From DAOMOP01 sp035444405 (GTDB lineage Bacteria; Pseudomonadota; Gammaproteobacteria; Burkholderiales; Rhodocyclaceae), in contig DAOMOP010000008.1 in NCBI GenBank assembly GCA_035444405.1, forward strand, positions 1 to 49,786: DNA of 49,786 nucleotides. Direction: 5' to 3'. Shown piece after piece: positions 42,418 through 49,786 of this stretch. Under the pieces are notes generated by a model. The model worked only from the letters and a program-made list of their open reading frames with translations. It did not search any database and was not told the DNA's origin. Numbering within the stretch: position 1 is the first letter of the stretch; each line of letters starts with the position of its first letter. Made by a program: the position numbers and the translations under genes.

Positions 42418-42876
42418 ATGAAATTCCGACATGCCCTGCTAGGATCCGCGCTGCTGGCAGCCGCCCCGCTCTTCGCGACGACTGCGGCAGCCGCCGAACC
42501 GCCCCAGATCGTCGTGAGCCAGCTCGACGGCATCGTCGCCGACAACCCGCTCGAGGCGGGCGGCCCGACGGCCAAGGTGATCGCCCGCTCACAGGCCGGC
42601 GACAGCGAGCTGCAGGTGCTGGTGATGAGCCGCATCCGCCTGCACCACCACGACCAGGAGGATCATATCGTCTACGTCGCGCGCGGCCGCGGCACGGCCC
42701 GGCTCGAGAATGCGGCCGGCGAGATCGAGACGCGGCCGGTGGCCCCGGGCGACATCCTGAACCTGCCACGCGGGCTCAAGCACGCATTCGAGAAGGACAG
42801 CGACGAGGATATCGTGCTGCTGGTCGTCGCGACGGCGGGCTGGAAGCCGCTCGAAGACACCGTGTTCCATGAATGA
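42418..42876 (+). CDS. Secreted single-domain cupin
   Basis: A 152-aa protein with a signal peptide (about 1-23, AAAAEPP). The cupin motif 1 is RLHHHDQEDHIVYVARGRG (His-rich metal site) and motif 2 is PGDILNLPRGLKHAF, with the expected His. It is a periplasmic metal-binding cupin of unknown substrate. An AGGACC-type site precedes the ATG. It is the first gene after the ECF promoter and lies 60 bp before the first methyltransferase. Confidence 0.83.
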   Translation: MKFRHALLGSALLAAAPLFATTAAAAEPPQIVVSQLDGIVADNPLEAGGPTAKVIARSQAGDSELQVLVMSRIRLHHHDQEDHIVYVARGRGTARLENAAGEIETRPVAPGDILNLPRGLKHAFEKDSDEDIVLLVVATAGWKPLEDTVFHE

Positions 42877-42936
42877 CGAAGGCACGCGGGCGCAGCCGCG
42901 CCCGCAATGCCAGCCAAGTTCTTCAAGGAGGCATGC

Positions 42937-43713
42937 ATGACCACCACAACGCTTTTCGACCCGAAGGAGCTCGAATTCAAGGTCAAGACGATGTACCAGG
43001 AGGTCGCCGAGCATCCCGACCACGAGTTCCACTTCGAGATGGGCCGGGCGCTCGCCGAGCGGCTCGGCTATGCCGCCGACGCGCTCGACCGCGTCCCGGC
43101 CGACGCGATCGCGTCGTTCGCCGGCGTCGGCCACCACTTCGACCTCGCCGCGCTGGCGCCGGGCGAGACGGTGCTCGACCTCGGCAGCGGCTCGGGCATG
43201 GACAGCTTCGTCGCCGCGCTCGCGGTCGGCCCGGCCGGCCGCGTGATCGGCGTCGACATGACCGACGCGCAGCGCAGCAAGGCCGAGCGCCTGCGCGATG
43301 CGCACGGATTCGCGAACGTGGCGTACGTGAAAGGCTACATCGAGGCGGTGCCGTGGCCGGACGAGGCGGTCGACGTCGTGATCAGCAACGGCGTCATCAA
43401 CCTGTCGGCCGACAAGGCGCAGGTGTTTCGCGAGGCGGCCCGCCTGCTGCGGCGCGGCGGACGGCTGGCGATTTCGGACATCGTCACCGAGGTGGCGCTG
43501 CCCGAGGGCATCGTCTGCAATCCGACCCTGTGGGCCGCCTGCATCGGCGGCGCCGCGCAGCAGGACCACTACCGCGCGCAGATCGAAGCCGCCGGCCTGC
43601 GCGTACAGACGCTGCGCGACAACCCGGCGTACCAGTTCATCTCCGACAATGCACGCGCCGCCTGCCGCAAGTACGGGGTCAAGAGCATCTCGGTGCTCGC
43701 CGTGAAGGCATGA
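42937..43713 (+). CDS. ArsM-like SAM-dependent methyltransferase (1)
   Basis: 258 aa. SAM-binding motif VLDLGSGSGMDSFVAALAVG and VIGVDMTDAQ are of the arsenite-methyltransferase type, as is NLSADKAQVFREAARLLR. Two ArsM hallmarks are changed: the GCGNP Cys region reads SFAGVGHHF, and SNCVINL reads SNGVINL. A Cys in WAACIGGA and another in AACRKYG remain. It therefore may methylate something other than arsenite. AAGGAGG precedes the ATG at 42937. It lies directly before the ECF sigma gene. Confidence 0.87.
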   Translation: MTTTTLFDPKELEFKVKTMYQEVAEHPDHEFHFEMGRALAERLGYAADALDRVPADAIASFAGVGHHFDLAALAPGETVLDLGSGSGMDSFVAALAVGPAGRVIGVDMTDAQRSKAERLRDAHGFANVAYVKGYIEAVPWPDEAVDVVISNGVINLSADKAQVFREAARLLRRGGRLAISDIVTEVALPEGIVCNPTLWAACIGGAAQQDHYRAQIEAAGLRVQTLRDNPAYQFISDNARAACRKYGVKSISVLAVKA

Positions 43714-43716
43714 GCG

Positions 43717-44430
43717 ATGACGAGCGAGCGGCCCGGCGACGCCGGATCCTGTGGCCCGCCCGGCGTCGCGGCGAGCGCCGCGCTGGCGCCGGCGGGCAGC
43801 GCTCCCGCGTCCGCGGCCGATGATCGCGCCTTCTTCTGCGCGCAGATCGAGCGGCTCACCGACCGTCTGTACGGCACGGCGCTGCGCCTCGCGCGCAATC
43901 GCGCCGACGCCGAGGATCTGGTGTCCGAGGCGGTCGTGAAGGCATGGGCGTGCCGGCATCAGCTCCACGATCGCGCCTGCTTCGAGAAGTGGATCCTGCG
44001 CATCCTGACGAACGCCTTCTTCAGCCAGTGCCGGCGCGTCCGCGAGGCGTCGCTCGACGCGCGTGCGGACGACGCGCACGAGGCCGACGGCGACGAAGGC
44101 TTCGAACCGTTCTCGCTGTTCGACCGGCTGTATCAGCCCTTCCTGCTGTGGTGGGGCAACCCCGAGCAGGAGTTGCTCCACAAGCTGCTGCGCGAAGACC
44201 TCGACGCCGCGCTCGATGCGCTGCCCGAGCATTACCGGCTCGTCGTGATCCTCGTCGAGCTGCAAGGCTATTCGTACGCGGAGGCCGCCGAGACCCTCGC
44301 CGTGCCGGTGGGCACGGTGCGCTCGCGCCTGAACCGGGCGCGCTCGGCGCTGCAGCGCGCGCTGTGGGAGCAGGCGCTCGCCGCCGGACTGGTGCACGAT
44401 ACCCCCGCCCGGGAGCCGCCCCATGACTGA
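43717..44430 (+). CDS. ECF-type RNA polymerase sigma factor
   Basis: 237 aa. Region 2 (DRLYGTALRLARNRADAEDL, then FEKWILRILTNAFFSQCRR) and region 4 (ALPEHYRLVVILVELQGYSY, then VPVGTVRSRLNRARSAL) are clear. The linker between them is long and acidic (ADDAHEADGDEG). It starts 3 bp after the first methyltransferase and overlaps the anti-sigma gene by 8 bp. The promoter GGAACC-N16-CGTC upstream of the operon is its likely target. Confidence 0.94.
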   Translation: MTSERPGDAGSCGPPGVAASAALAPAGSAPASAADDRAFFCAQIERLTDRLYGTALRLARNRADAEDLVSEAVVKAWACRHQLHDRACFEKWILRILTNAFFSQCRRVREASLDARADDAHEADGDEGFEPFSLFDRLYQPFLLWWGNPEQELLHKLLREDLDAALDALPEHYRLVVILVELQGYSYAEAAETLAVPVGTVRSRLNRARSALQRALWEQALAAGLVHDTPAREPPHD

Positions 44431-44662
44431 CCGACACGACATCGACTGCGCAGCCGTGGTCGCCCAGCTGCTCGCCTATCTGGACGGCGAGATCGACGCC
44501 GCCACGCGCGCGCGCATCGACCGCCACCTCGAACACTGCCGCGGCTGCTACACGCGCGCGCAGTTCGAATGCGCGCTGCGCGGCCGTCTGCAGGAACTCG
44601 GGGTCGAGAAGCCCTCGGAGGCGCTCGCGCGCCGCCTCAAGGGGCTGCTCGACACCTTCTGA
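44423..44662 (+). CDS. Zinc-containing anti-sigma factor (ZAS)
   Basis: 79 aa. It carries the ZAS zinc motif H35-x3-C39-x2-C42 (RHLEHCRGCYTRAQF) with a helix (LLAYLDGEIDAATRARID) before it. It lacks a membrane segment, so it is a soluble redox-type anti-sigma of the RsrA/ChrR kind. Oxidation or metal binding at the Cys would release the sigma factor. The 8-bp overlap with the sigma gene implies coupled translation. Confidence 0.9.
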   Translation: MTDRHDIDCAAVVAQLLAYLDGEIDAATRARIDRHLEHCRGCYTRAQFECALRGRLQELGVEKPSEALARRLKGLLDTF

Positions 44663-44683
44663 CGCACCGGCACGGAGGCGCAC

Positions 44684-45883
44684 ATGGTTGCCACCCTGGG
44701 TCTGCGCAAGGAACAAATCGTCGGCGCGGTACGCCGCATGTACCGCGACGTCGCGACCGCGCCCGACACGCGCTTTCACTTCCCGACCGGGCCGGAGGCC
44801 TGTCGCTTCGTCGGCTACCCCGACGACTGGCTCGCCGGACTGCCCGAGGCCGCGCTGGAATCGTTCGCCGGCGTGGGCTTTCCGTTTCGCGCCGGGGCGA
44901 TCCGCCGCGGCGACCACGTGCTCGACCTCGGCGCCGGCTCGGGCACCGACAGCCTCATCGCGGCCCGTCTGGCCGGACCGCGCGGGCGGGTCTATGCGCT
45001 CGACCTGACGCCGGAGATGAGCTGCAAGCTGCGCCGCAATGCCGAGGCGCTCGGGGCCGGCAACGTCGTCGCGATCGAGGGCAGCGCCGAGGCACTGCCG
45101 CTGCCCGACGCCAGCGTCGACGTCGTCACGAGCAACGGCGTGCTCAACCTCGTGCCGGACAAGCGCGCGGCCGTGGCCGAGGTCCATCGCGTGCTGCGTC
45201 CCGGCGGGCGCGTGCAGATCGCCGACGTCGTCATCGCGCGCGTGGTCAGCAAGGCCTCGCGCAGCAACCCCGAGCTGTGGGCCGAATGCGTCGTCGGTGC
45301 GGTCGTCGAGGAAGACTATCTCGACCTCTTTCGCGCCGCCGGCTTCGTCGACGTCACCATCGCGCGGCGCTTCGACTACTTCTCGGGCAGCACCAGCGCC
45401 GAGACCCGCGCGATCGCGAAGGCGCTCGATGCCCACGCGGTCGAGCTGTCGATGCGCAAGCCGGCCGCCGACGCAGGCCGCGCACTCGCCGAGCGGCTGC
45501 GACGCGTTCACCCCGCCACCCTGTGGCGCCGCGCCGTCCAGCACGGCGCGCTGGGGCTGGTCGCGACCACCGGCGCGCTGACGGCGTGCTACGGCGTGCT
45601 CGCGCTGGTCGCGTTGCTGGGTACCGCCGGGATTGTGCTGCCGATTCCGCCCGGTGCCTGGGCGGGGGCGATCGTCGCTTTCGCCGCGCTGGTGCCGCTC
45701 GCGCTGGGCTGGAACGCGCGCGCGCATCGACACCTCGGCCCGCCGCTGCTCGCCGCCGCGGCGGCGCTCGTGATCGCCTACACGCTGCTCGTCGCCTATG
45801 ACTGGCGGATCGAGGCGGCGGCGTTCGCGGCGCTGCTCGCCGCGGCGCTGTGGGACCGGCGTCTGTTCCGCTACGTGTGCTGA
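44684..45883 (+). CDS. ArsM-like methyltransferase (2) fused to a C-terminal membrane domain
   Basis: 399 aa. Residues 1-240 are a methyltransferase paralogous to the one upstream (SFAGVGFPF, VLDLGAGSGTDSLIAARLAG, SNGVLNLVPDKRAAV, WAECVVGAVV). Residues about 275-395 form four hydrophobic helices (GALGLVATTGALTACYGVLA onward, to ALLAAALWDRRLF). The first helix has a single Cys in TACYG, loosely reminiscent of small mercury transporters. The fusion would place methylation at the membrane, with possible efflux of the product. GGAGG precedes the ATG. Confidence 0.85.
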   Translation: MVATLGLRKEQIVGAVRRMYRDVATAPDTRFHFPTGPEACRFVGYPDDWLAGLPEAALESFAGVGFPFRAGAIRRGDHVLDLGAGSGTDSLIAARLAGPRGRVYALDLTPEMSCKLRRNAEALGAGNVVAIEGSAEALPLPDASVDVVTSNGVLNLVPDKRAAVAEVHRVLRPGGRVQIADVVIARVVSKASRSNPELWAECVVGAVVEEDYLDLFRAAGFVDVTIARRFDYFSGSTSAETRAIAKALDAHAVELSMRKPAADAGRALAERLRRVHPATLWRRAVQHGALGLVATTGALTACYGVLALVALLGTAGIVLPIPPGAWAGAIVAFAALVPLALGWNARAHRHLGPPLLAAAAALVIAYTLLVAYDWRIEAAAFAALLAAALWDRRLFRYVC

Positions 45884-45985
45884 GCGCGCGCGCGGATGCA
45901 CCGCCTCGCACATGCGTGCGAGGACGCCGCGCGCGCGCGCCCGGCGCCGTGCTGCCCGGGACATGCGCGGTGTTGCGCGGTCATG

Positions 45986-46567
45986 CTACGCTCCGGTCGC
46001 GACGCACCGCCCATCGCCCGCCGGCGCCGTCCACTCGCGGCACACCTTGTCGGTCTGCTCCGGCTCGAGCGGCTCGCCGGTGAGGCCGCAGTGGTAGCCG
46101 GTTTCGTCGCGCCGGAAATGCGCGCAGCGGTGGCATACGCCGAAGGCCTGGTTGCGATTCAGGTGCTGCAGCGCAGCGAGCAAGGCCCGCAGGCTGTCGT
46201 CGAGGCCCGCGCCCGACACACCGGAAGCGGTCAGCGCGGCATCCAGCCGCTCCGGCCAACTGCCGGCCAATACCGTACGGCCGGCCGACGTGAGCTCGAG
46301 ATGGATGCGCTTGCCGTGACGCGCATCGGGCCGCTTGCTGATCAGGCCACGCCGCTCGAGCACCGCCAGCGTTTGCGACACGGTGCCGCGCGTGATGCCG
46401 AAATACTCGGCGACCGCGATCGGCAGGTCGCTGTAGCGGTTCGCGACGCCCAGATAGGCGAGCACCTGCAGGTGAATGGGCAGCAGGCCGTGGCGCGCGG
46501 CATCCTCGCGCACCGCGTGCTGGATCAGCGCGGCCAGGCGTTCGAGCAGGGGAATCGTCGCGTCCAT
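45986..46567 (-). CDS. MarR-family regulator with Cys-rich C-terminal tail
   Basis: 193 aa. MarR core: LPIHLQVLAYLGVANRYSDL, then AEYFGITRGTVSQTLAVLER and GRPDARHGKR-like wing. The tail, absent from normal MarR proteins, has five Cys: C145 and C148 (GVCHRCAHF), C160 (YHCGLTG), C176 (KVCREW) and C188. The spacing suggests a zinc or iron-sulfur site acting as a redox or NO switch. The ATG at 46567 is the residue before DATIPLL. It is divergent from the cytochrome P460 gene with shared operators. Confidence 0.9.
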   Translation of the reverse strand: MDATIPLLERLAALIQHAVREDAARHGLLPIHLQVLAYLGVANRYSDLPIAVAEYFGITRGTVSQTLAVLERRGLISKRPDARHGKRIHLELTSAGRTVLAGSWPERLDAALTASGVSGAGLDDSLRALLAALQHLNRNQAFGVCHRCAHFRRDETGYHCGLTGEPLEPEQTDKVCREWTAPAGDGRCVATGA

Positions 46568-46575
46568 GGCGACAA

Positions 46576-46648
46576 TGTATCGCCTCGATGCATTTCTTGA
46601 CAAGCCCTTGCATCGACTCTAGGCTGCATTGTGCATCGACACGATGCA
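46576..46648. promoter_or_regulatory. MarR operators and sigma70 promoter for the P460 gene
   Basis: Dyads TGTATCG-CCT-CGATGCA (46576-46592) and TGCATCG-ACA-CGATGCA (46632-46648) share the same 7-3-7 form, with an extra half-site TGCATCG at 46609-46615. The + strand promoter TTGACA (46597-46602) and TAGGCT (46620-46625) has a 17-bp spacer and sits between them. Binding at the dyads would block both the P460 gene and marR. Confidence 0.75.
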
Positions 46649-46679
46649 TCTTGCCCGATACCGATCCAGGAGGTCCGAA

Positions 46680-47162
46680 ATGCGCATCCTGCCCCGCTCC
46701 CTCATTCCGCTCGCCGCCGCAGTCCTCGCAGTGCCGGCCCTCGCCGCCGAACCGGTGCCGTACCCGGAAGGCTATCGACACTGGACCCACGTCAAGAGCA
46801 TGGTGATCAAGCCCGGTCATGCGCTGTACGACGCTTTCGGCGGCATCCATCACCTTTACGCGAACGAGCAGGCCCTGCAGGGCTACGAGACCGGCAGTTT
46901 TCCGGACGGCGCGGTGATCGTGTTCGATCTGCTCGAAGCCCGCGACGCCGACAACGCCGTGCAGGAAGGCGCGCGCAAGATCGTCGGCGTGATGGTCAAG
47001 GACGCGGCAGCCTACGCCGACACCGGCGGCTGGGGTTTCGAAGGCTTCAAGGGCGATTCGATGACCGAGCGCGCGGTCGGCGACGCGGCCGCCACCGCGT
47101 GCTTCGAATGCCACACCTCGCAGGCCGAGCGCGACTACGTGTTCAGCAGCTTCCGCAAGTAG
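46680..47162 (+). CDS. Cytochrome P460-family protein
   Basis: A 160-aa protein with a signal peptide (about 1-23, ALAAEP). The single heme site CFECH is at 141-145, near the C-terminus as in P460 and cytochrome c'-beta. VPYPEGYRHWTHVKSMVI and AFGGIHHLYANEQAL are typical of the family. P460 proteins oxidise hydroxylamine or detoxify NO. CCAGGAGG precedes the ATG. Expression is likely controlled by the divergent Cys-rich MarR. Confidence 0.92.
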   Translation: MRILPRSLIPLAAAVLAVPALAAEPVPYPEGYRHWTHVKSMVIKPGHALYDAFGGIHHLYANEQALQGYETGSFPDGAVIVFDLLEARDADNAVQEGARKIVGVMVKDAAAYADTGGWGFEGFKGDSMTERAVGDAAATACFECHTSQAERDYVFSSFRK

Positions 47163-47249
47163 GTGCATCGTCCGCCGCCGCCGCCATGACCGTGCACCGC
47201 GCCCGCAATCGGAGCGCCGCCGTAGGTGGCGCGGCGCGGTGCGCCCGAA

Positions 47250-48821
47250 TCATGGCAATGCGGCCGGATCGAGCGCCGGCACGAGGATCTCGAAGCGCAC
47301 GTCGAGCAGGAGCGGGTCGTCGAAATGGCGCCGCCCGACGAAGGCGGTGGCATGCCGTCCCCACTGGCGCATCGCGCCGGCGCTCCTGATCCCCATCGGC
47401 CAGAACACGAAGCGCTCGAGCCGCTCGCTGCCGGCGACCAGGCCGTCGGCGCCGAACAGGCTGCGCCGCCCGCCCGGCGCGGCCAGGCTGCGCAGCACGT
47501 CGGCCTCGCGCAGCGCGTAAGCGCGCGCGGCGGTCCCAGCCGCCGCTGCGAAGCGCACCGCCTGCAGGTAATGCGTGCGGCTCGCCACGCGCAGCACGAC
47601 GCGTTCGCGCTCGGCCGGTCGGCGCAGCTCGTGCGGCACGAACAGCCACTCGTCGAGCGTGCGTGGTGCCGGCCGCGCACGCACCCGCGGCGTCGGAAAG
47701 AAAAAATGGTAGCAACCGCAGGCGTGCATCGAGTCGTACAGCAGCGGCTCGCCGTCGGGCGCGAGCGTGACGCGCCACACCAGCGCATCGAGATGGCCGG
47801 CCAGCAGATCGATGTGCCCCTGTCGTGGGCGCGCCGGGAACCACGCCGTATAGACGAGCTGCAGCAGCACCTGCCCTCCCGCCCGCGTGTGCGCCTGGCG
47901 ATAGAACACGACGGCGCGCGCGGTGTCGATGCGTGCCGGTCCGTGCGCCGGCCAGTACGGCTCGCCGATGCGGTCGTCGTCGCCGAAGGCATCGATCTCG
48001 AACACCGGCGCGTGAGCGCGTGCGAGCGCTTCGAGGCCAGCGGCATCCAGATACGGGATCGCCAGCGGATTGCCGGCCGCTGCGCGCACTTGCCGCGCGA
48101 GCTCGTCGCGTGACGGCACGGCAGCATGCGGCGGCGCGTAGCGCTCCAGCTCGCCGAGCATCGGCAACGCGTCGGCTCCCGCAGCGAAGGTCGCCGCGAC
48201 GCTGCGCTCGAACGCGCGCACGCCGGCCGCGAACGGGATGCGCGTGAGCGGATAAAGGCCCAGTGTACGCAGCACGAGACTGTAGTCGTCGGGAACGACG
48301 GCCGCCTCGCGCAGGGCCGCGATGCGGGCCGGTCGCCGCAGCTCGTCGGCGACCATGCGCTCGCGACAGCGCGCCAGCGTCGCCGTCACGCCATCCGCAT
48401 GGCCAAGCGCAAGTGCAGCGCGCGTGGCCGGAGCGAGGTTGGCGAGCTCGACCGTCCGTGCCTCGGCGTCGAGGCGCGCGAGCTGTGCGACCCAGTAGGC
48501 GAGCGCCGCGTCGTTGCCGAGCTCGTCACGAAAGCTCGCGAGCAGCCGATCGACACGCAGGTGCGGGAATCCGTCGATGCGTGTCGTCATCGCATCGCGC
48601 ACGCCCTCGCGCGCGACCGCGGCATCGACCCGCGCGAAGGTATCGGCGCACTGCGCGGACGTACCGCCATGCGGCGGCACGACGGCACAGGCCACGAAGA
48701 GCGGCGCAAGCGCGACCGACACGAGCCATGCCGCCCGGCTGACGTTCCGCCCGGATGCCCCTGCTGCACGCGTCGACCGCAGCCGTCGACTGCGTACCAT
48801 CGGCCGCGCGAGACACCTCAT
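47250..48821 (-). CDS. Uncharacterised lipoprotein, 523 aa
   Basis: The N-terminus is basic, then a hydrophobic stretch ending in a lipobox (LFVACAVV), so it is probably lipidated. No domain is recognised with confidence. Visible features include YWPAHGPARIDTARAVVFYR, a CGCYHFFFP motif at about 395 and an Asp/His-containing segment GHIDLLAGHLDALVWRV. The ATG overlaps the stop of the SRPBCC gene (ATGA), so the two are translated together. It converges on the P460 gene. Confidence 0.7.
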   Translation of the reverse strand: MRCLARPMVRSRRLRSTRAAGASGRNVSRAAWLVSVALAPLFVACAVVPPHGGTSAQCADTFARVDAAVAREGVRDAMTTRIDGFPHLRVDRLLASFRDELGNDAALAYWVAQLARLDAEARTVELANLAPATRAALALGHADGVTATLARCRERMVADELRRPARIAALREAAVVPDDYSLVLRTLGLYPLTRIPFAAGVRAFERSVAATFAAGADALPMLGELERYAPPHAAVPSRDELARQVRAAAGNPLAIPYLDAAGLEALARAHAPVFEIDAFGDDDRIGEPYWPAHGPARIDTARAVVFYRQAHTRAGGQVLLQLVYTAWFPARPRQGHIDLLAGHLDALVWRVTLAPDGEPLLYDSMHACGCYHFFFPTPRVRARPAPRTLDEWLFVPHELRRPAERERVVLRVASRTHYLQAVRFAAAAGTAARAYALREADVLRSLAAPGGRRSLFGADGLVAGSERLERFVFWPMGIRSAGAMRQWGRHATAFVGRRHFDDPLLLDVRFEILVPALDPAALP

Positions 48822-49387
48822 CGCACCGCTCCGGGCACCCCGGCCGCCGGCGCGGCGAGGCGCTCGATCTCGTCGACGAGGGCGCCGAACTGGCGCGACG
48901 CGCTGCGGCGCACGATCCACGCGTCCAGCAAGCCTCGCAACCCCGATTCGGGCACGATCCTGCCGTGGTAGGTCAGACGCGCTCCACCAGGGCGAGGCGC
49001 GAGGACGTAACGGCCGTGCATCTCGCGCAGCGTGCCTTCGATCAGCCGCGCACGCACCTCGAACGGCGGCATCTCGCTGATCGCCAGCCGCACCGCCAGC
49101 GGCAGCCGCCACCACAGGATGCGCAGCGCACCATTGAGCTCGAGCACCAGCGCGAGGCCGTCGCGCTGCACCACACGGCTCAGCGTCACGTCGGGGACGA
49201 AGTCGGCGTAGCGCTCGTAGGCGGTCAGCACGCGCCATGCCTCATCGACATCGGCGCGCAGCTCGGCGACCGCGACGATGTCGACGCCGTCGCCGCGACG
49301 CCGCGCATCGAACGAAAAGGCGATCGCACTTGTCCACGCATGGCCACCGGCCACACAGATCAGCATCCACAGGCACAAACGGCACAT
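48818..49387 (-). CDS. Secreted SRPBCC (START-like) protein
   Basis: 189 aa. The start at 49387 follows GGAGCATGTG and gives a hydrophobic signal (MCRLCLWMLICVAGG). The rest has the SRPBCC/polyketide-cyclase pattern: VDIVAVAELRADVDEAWRVL, then TAYERYADFVPDVTLSRVV, and GTLREMHGRYVLAPRPGG, ending in a long helix. These folds bind hydrophobic ligands. A longer form from 49444 is possible. It is co-translated with the lipoprotein gene, so a lipid or quinone ligand shared by the two is an untested idea. Confidence 0.75.
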   Translation of the reverse strand: MCRLCLWMLICVAGGHAWTSAIAFSFDARRRGDGVDIVAVAELRADVDEAWRVLTAYERYADFVPDVTLSRVVQRDGLALVLELNGALRILWWRLPLAVRLAISEMPPFEVRARLIEGTLREMHGRYVLAPRPGGARLTYHGRIVPESGLRGLLDAWIVRRSASRQFGALVDEIERLAAPAAGVPGAVR

Positions 49388-49786
49388 CACATGCTCCGAA
49401 CCACCGACACGCGCGACCACACTCGGACAGCCCGCGTCTTCCATTCTAGGAGGCGTTCACGCCTACGCACTCCGCAAGTGCCCCGCATGCCCCCACGCGT
49501 AGCATGCTGCAGCGCAACCACAAAGTGCCGGGATCAAGATTCTTGCGCTCCATCGCAGCTCACGAAACCGCTTTAGGATGCGATGAACTTGCTTCAGATC
49601 AAGGCGCTGAATCATGATAAAAGCAGCTGATGGAATGATCGAAAGATTTGTTGTGCGCCGCATCAAATTGCACTTGCTCGAGTCTGTATGCATGGGCATA
49701 ATAGGCCCCAGTCGGATCGAAACAGCAGCAGCGATCCAAACGGTGTCTCCTCCACCCTCCTCCTTTGGTGTGGATTTAACGCAGTC
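49388..49786. other. 399-bp terminal intergenic region
   Basis: GC content falls relative to the rest. No coding frame is convincing; the one open frame (minus, 49463-49699) has no ribosome site and lacks any family resemblance. It holds an FNR/Dnr-type box and presumably promoters for the SRPBCC gene and for a gene beyond the window. Confidence 0.55.
49589..49602. promoter_or_regulatory. FNR/Dnr-type box
   Basis: TTGCT-TCAG-ATCAA matches the FNR consensus TTGAT-N4-ATCAA at 9 of 10 positions. The site could activate a gene to the right of the window or the SRPBCC gene about 200 bp to the left. Confidence 0.5.

Noticed and set aside
42907..42936. Upstream start (MPAKFFKEAC) of the first ArsM-like methyltransferase
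   Set aside because: It would place the AAGGAGG ribosome site inside the coding region; ATG 42937 is better.
49463..49699. A 78-aa minus-strand open frame in the terminal intergenic region
   Set aside because: No ribosome site, no domain likeness, and it covers the FNR-type box; treated as chance.
1..49786. tRNA or rRNA genes, CRISPR arrays, transposase genes
   Set aside because: None was recognised on either strand; no repeat-spacer pattern or transposase-like protein is present.

Overview
The window is a very GC-rich bacterial chromosome segment. Protein style (Thauera/Azoarcus/Zoogloea-like chemotaxis proteins, PHB-linked genes, FNR/P460-type respiration genes) suggests a betaproteobacterium, probably Rhodocyclales; this is an inference from protein flavour, not a database match. 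Two runs of N (17141-17156 and 30650-30718) and two probable single-base frameshifts (near 12290-12302 and 24041-24047) mark it as draft sequence.

Region 1 (1-10.9 kb): a complete chemotaxis/signalling cluster on the + strand: MCP (5' truncated), CheW, CheY-like receiver, STAS protein, CheA, a PAS-GGDEF-EAL protein whose GGDEF motif is degenerate, CheR and CheB. A palindromic intergenic element follows, then a hybrid sensor kinase facing a convergent FixJ/NarL-type regulator.

Region 2 (11-13.6 kb): a ParA ATPase with a ribbon-helix-helix partner (frameshifted as read) and a Uma2-type nuclease-fold gene.

Region 3 (13.8-21.2 kb): a tightly coupled + strand run (sodium-solute symporter, atypical metallophosphoesterase, patatin-DUF3734 phospholipase, cupredoxin-fold protein, glutathione reductase), then a small secreted triple-repeat protein, a YiiX-type cysteine hydrolase and a 68-aa protein.

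Region 4 (21.3-33.1 kb): small transport and redox modules, most with their own repressor and a visible operator. These are DUF302 + YeeE/YedE; an ArsR-rhodanese fusion + DsrE + MFS; PadR/ChrA divergent from a TauE/SafE permease; thioredoxin-fold, EF-hand and small secreted proteins; TetR + AhpD-like protein with two matching ACCG-N2-CGGT operators; an isoprenylcysteine-methyltransferase-fold membrane protein; 3-hydroxybutyrate dehydrogenase; and a c-type cytochrome.

Region 5 (33.1-42.2 kb): a mercury locus. merR (+) diverges across a textbook 19-bp-spacer mer promoter from merF-merA-merP-like. The same strand continues without a strong break through an outer-membrane-type protein, an NHL propeller, a Cys-rich secreted protein, a BNR propeller, a TlpA/DsbE thioredoxin, a Met-rich multicopper oxidase, a four-helix membrane protein and a 29-aa membrane peptide.

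Region 6 (42.3-45.9 kb): the best candidate for an undescribed system. A cupin, an ArsM-like methyltransferase, an ECF sigma factor, its zinc anti-sigma and a second ArsM-like methyltransferase fused to a membrane domain form one operon, with an ECF-type promoter (GGAACC-N16-CGTC) just ahead of the first gene.

Region 7 (46-49.8 kb): a MarR regulator with a Cys-rich tail, divergent from a cytochrome P460 gene, with repeated TGCATCG operators around a strong sigma70 promoter. An uncharacterised lipoprotein/SRPBCC pair and an FNR-type box in the terminal intergenic DNA follow.
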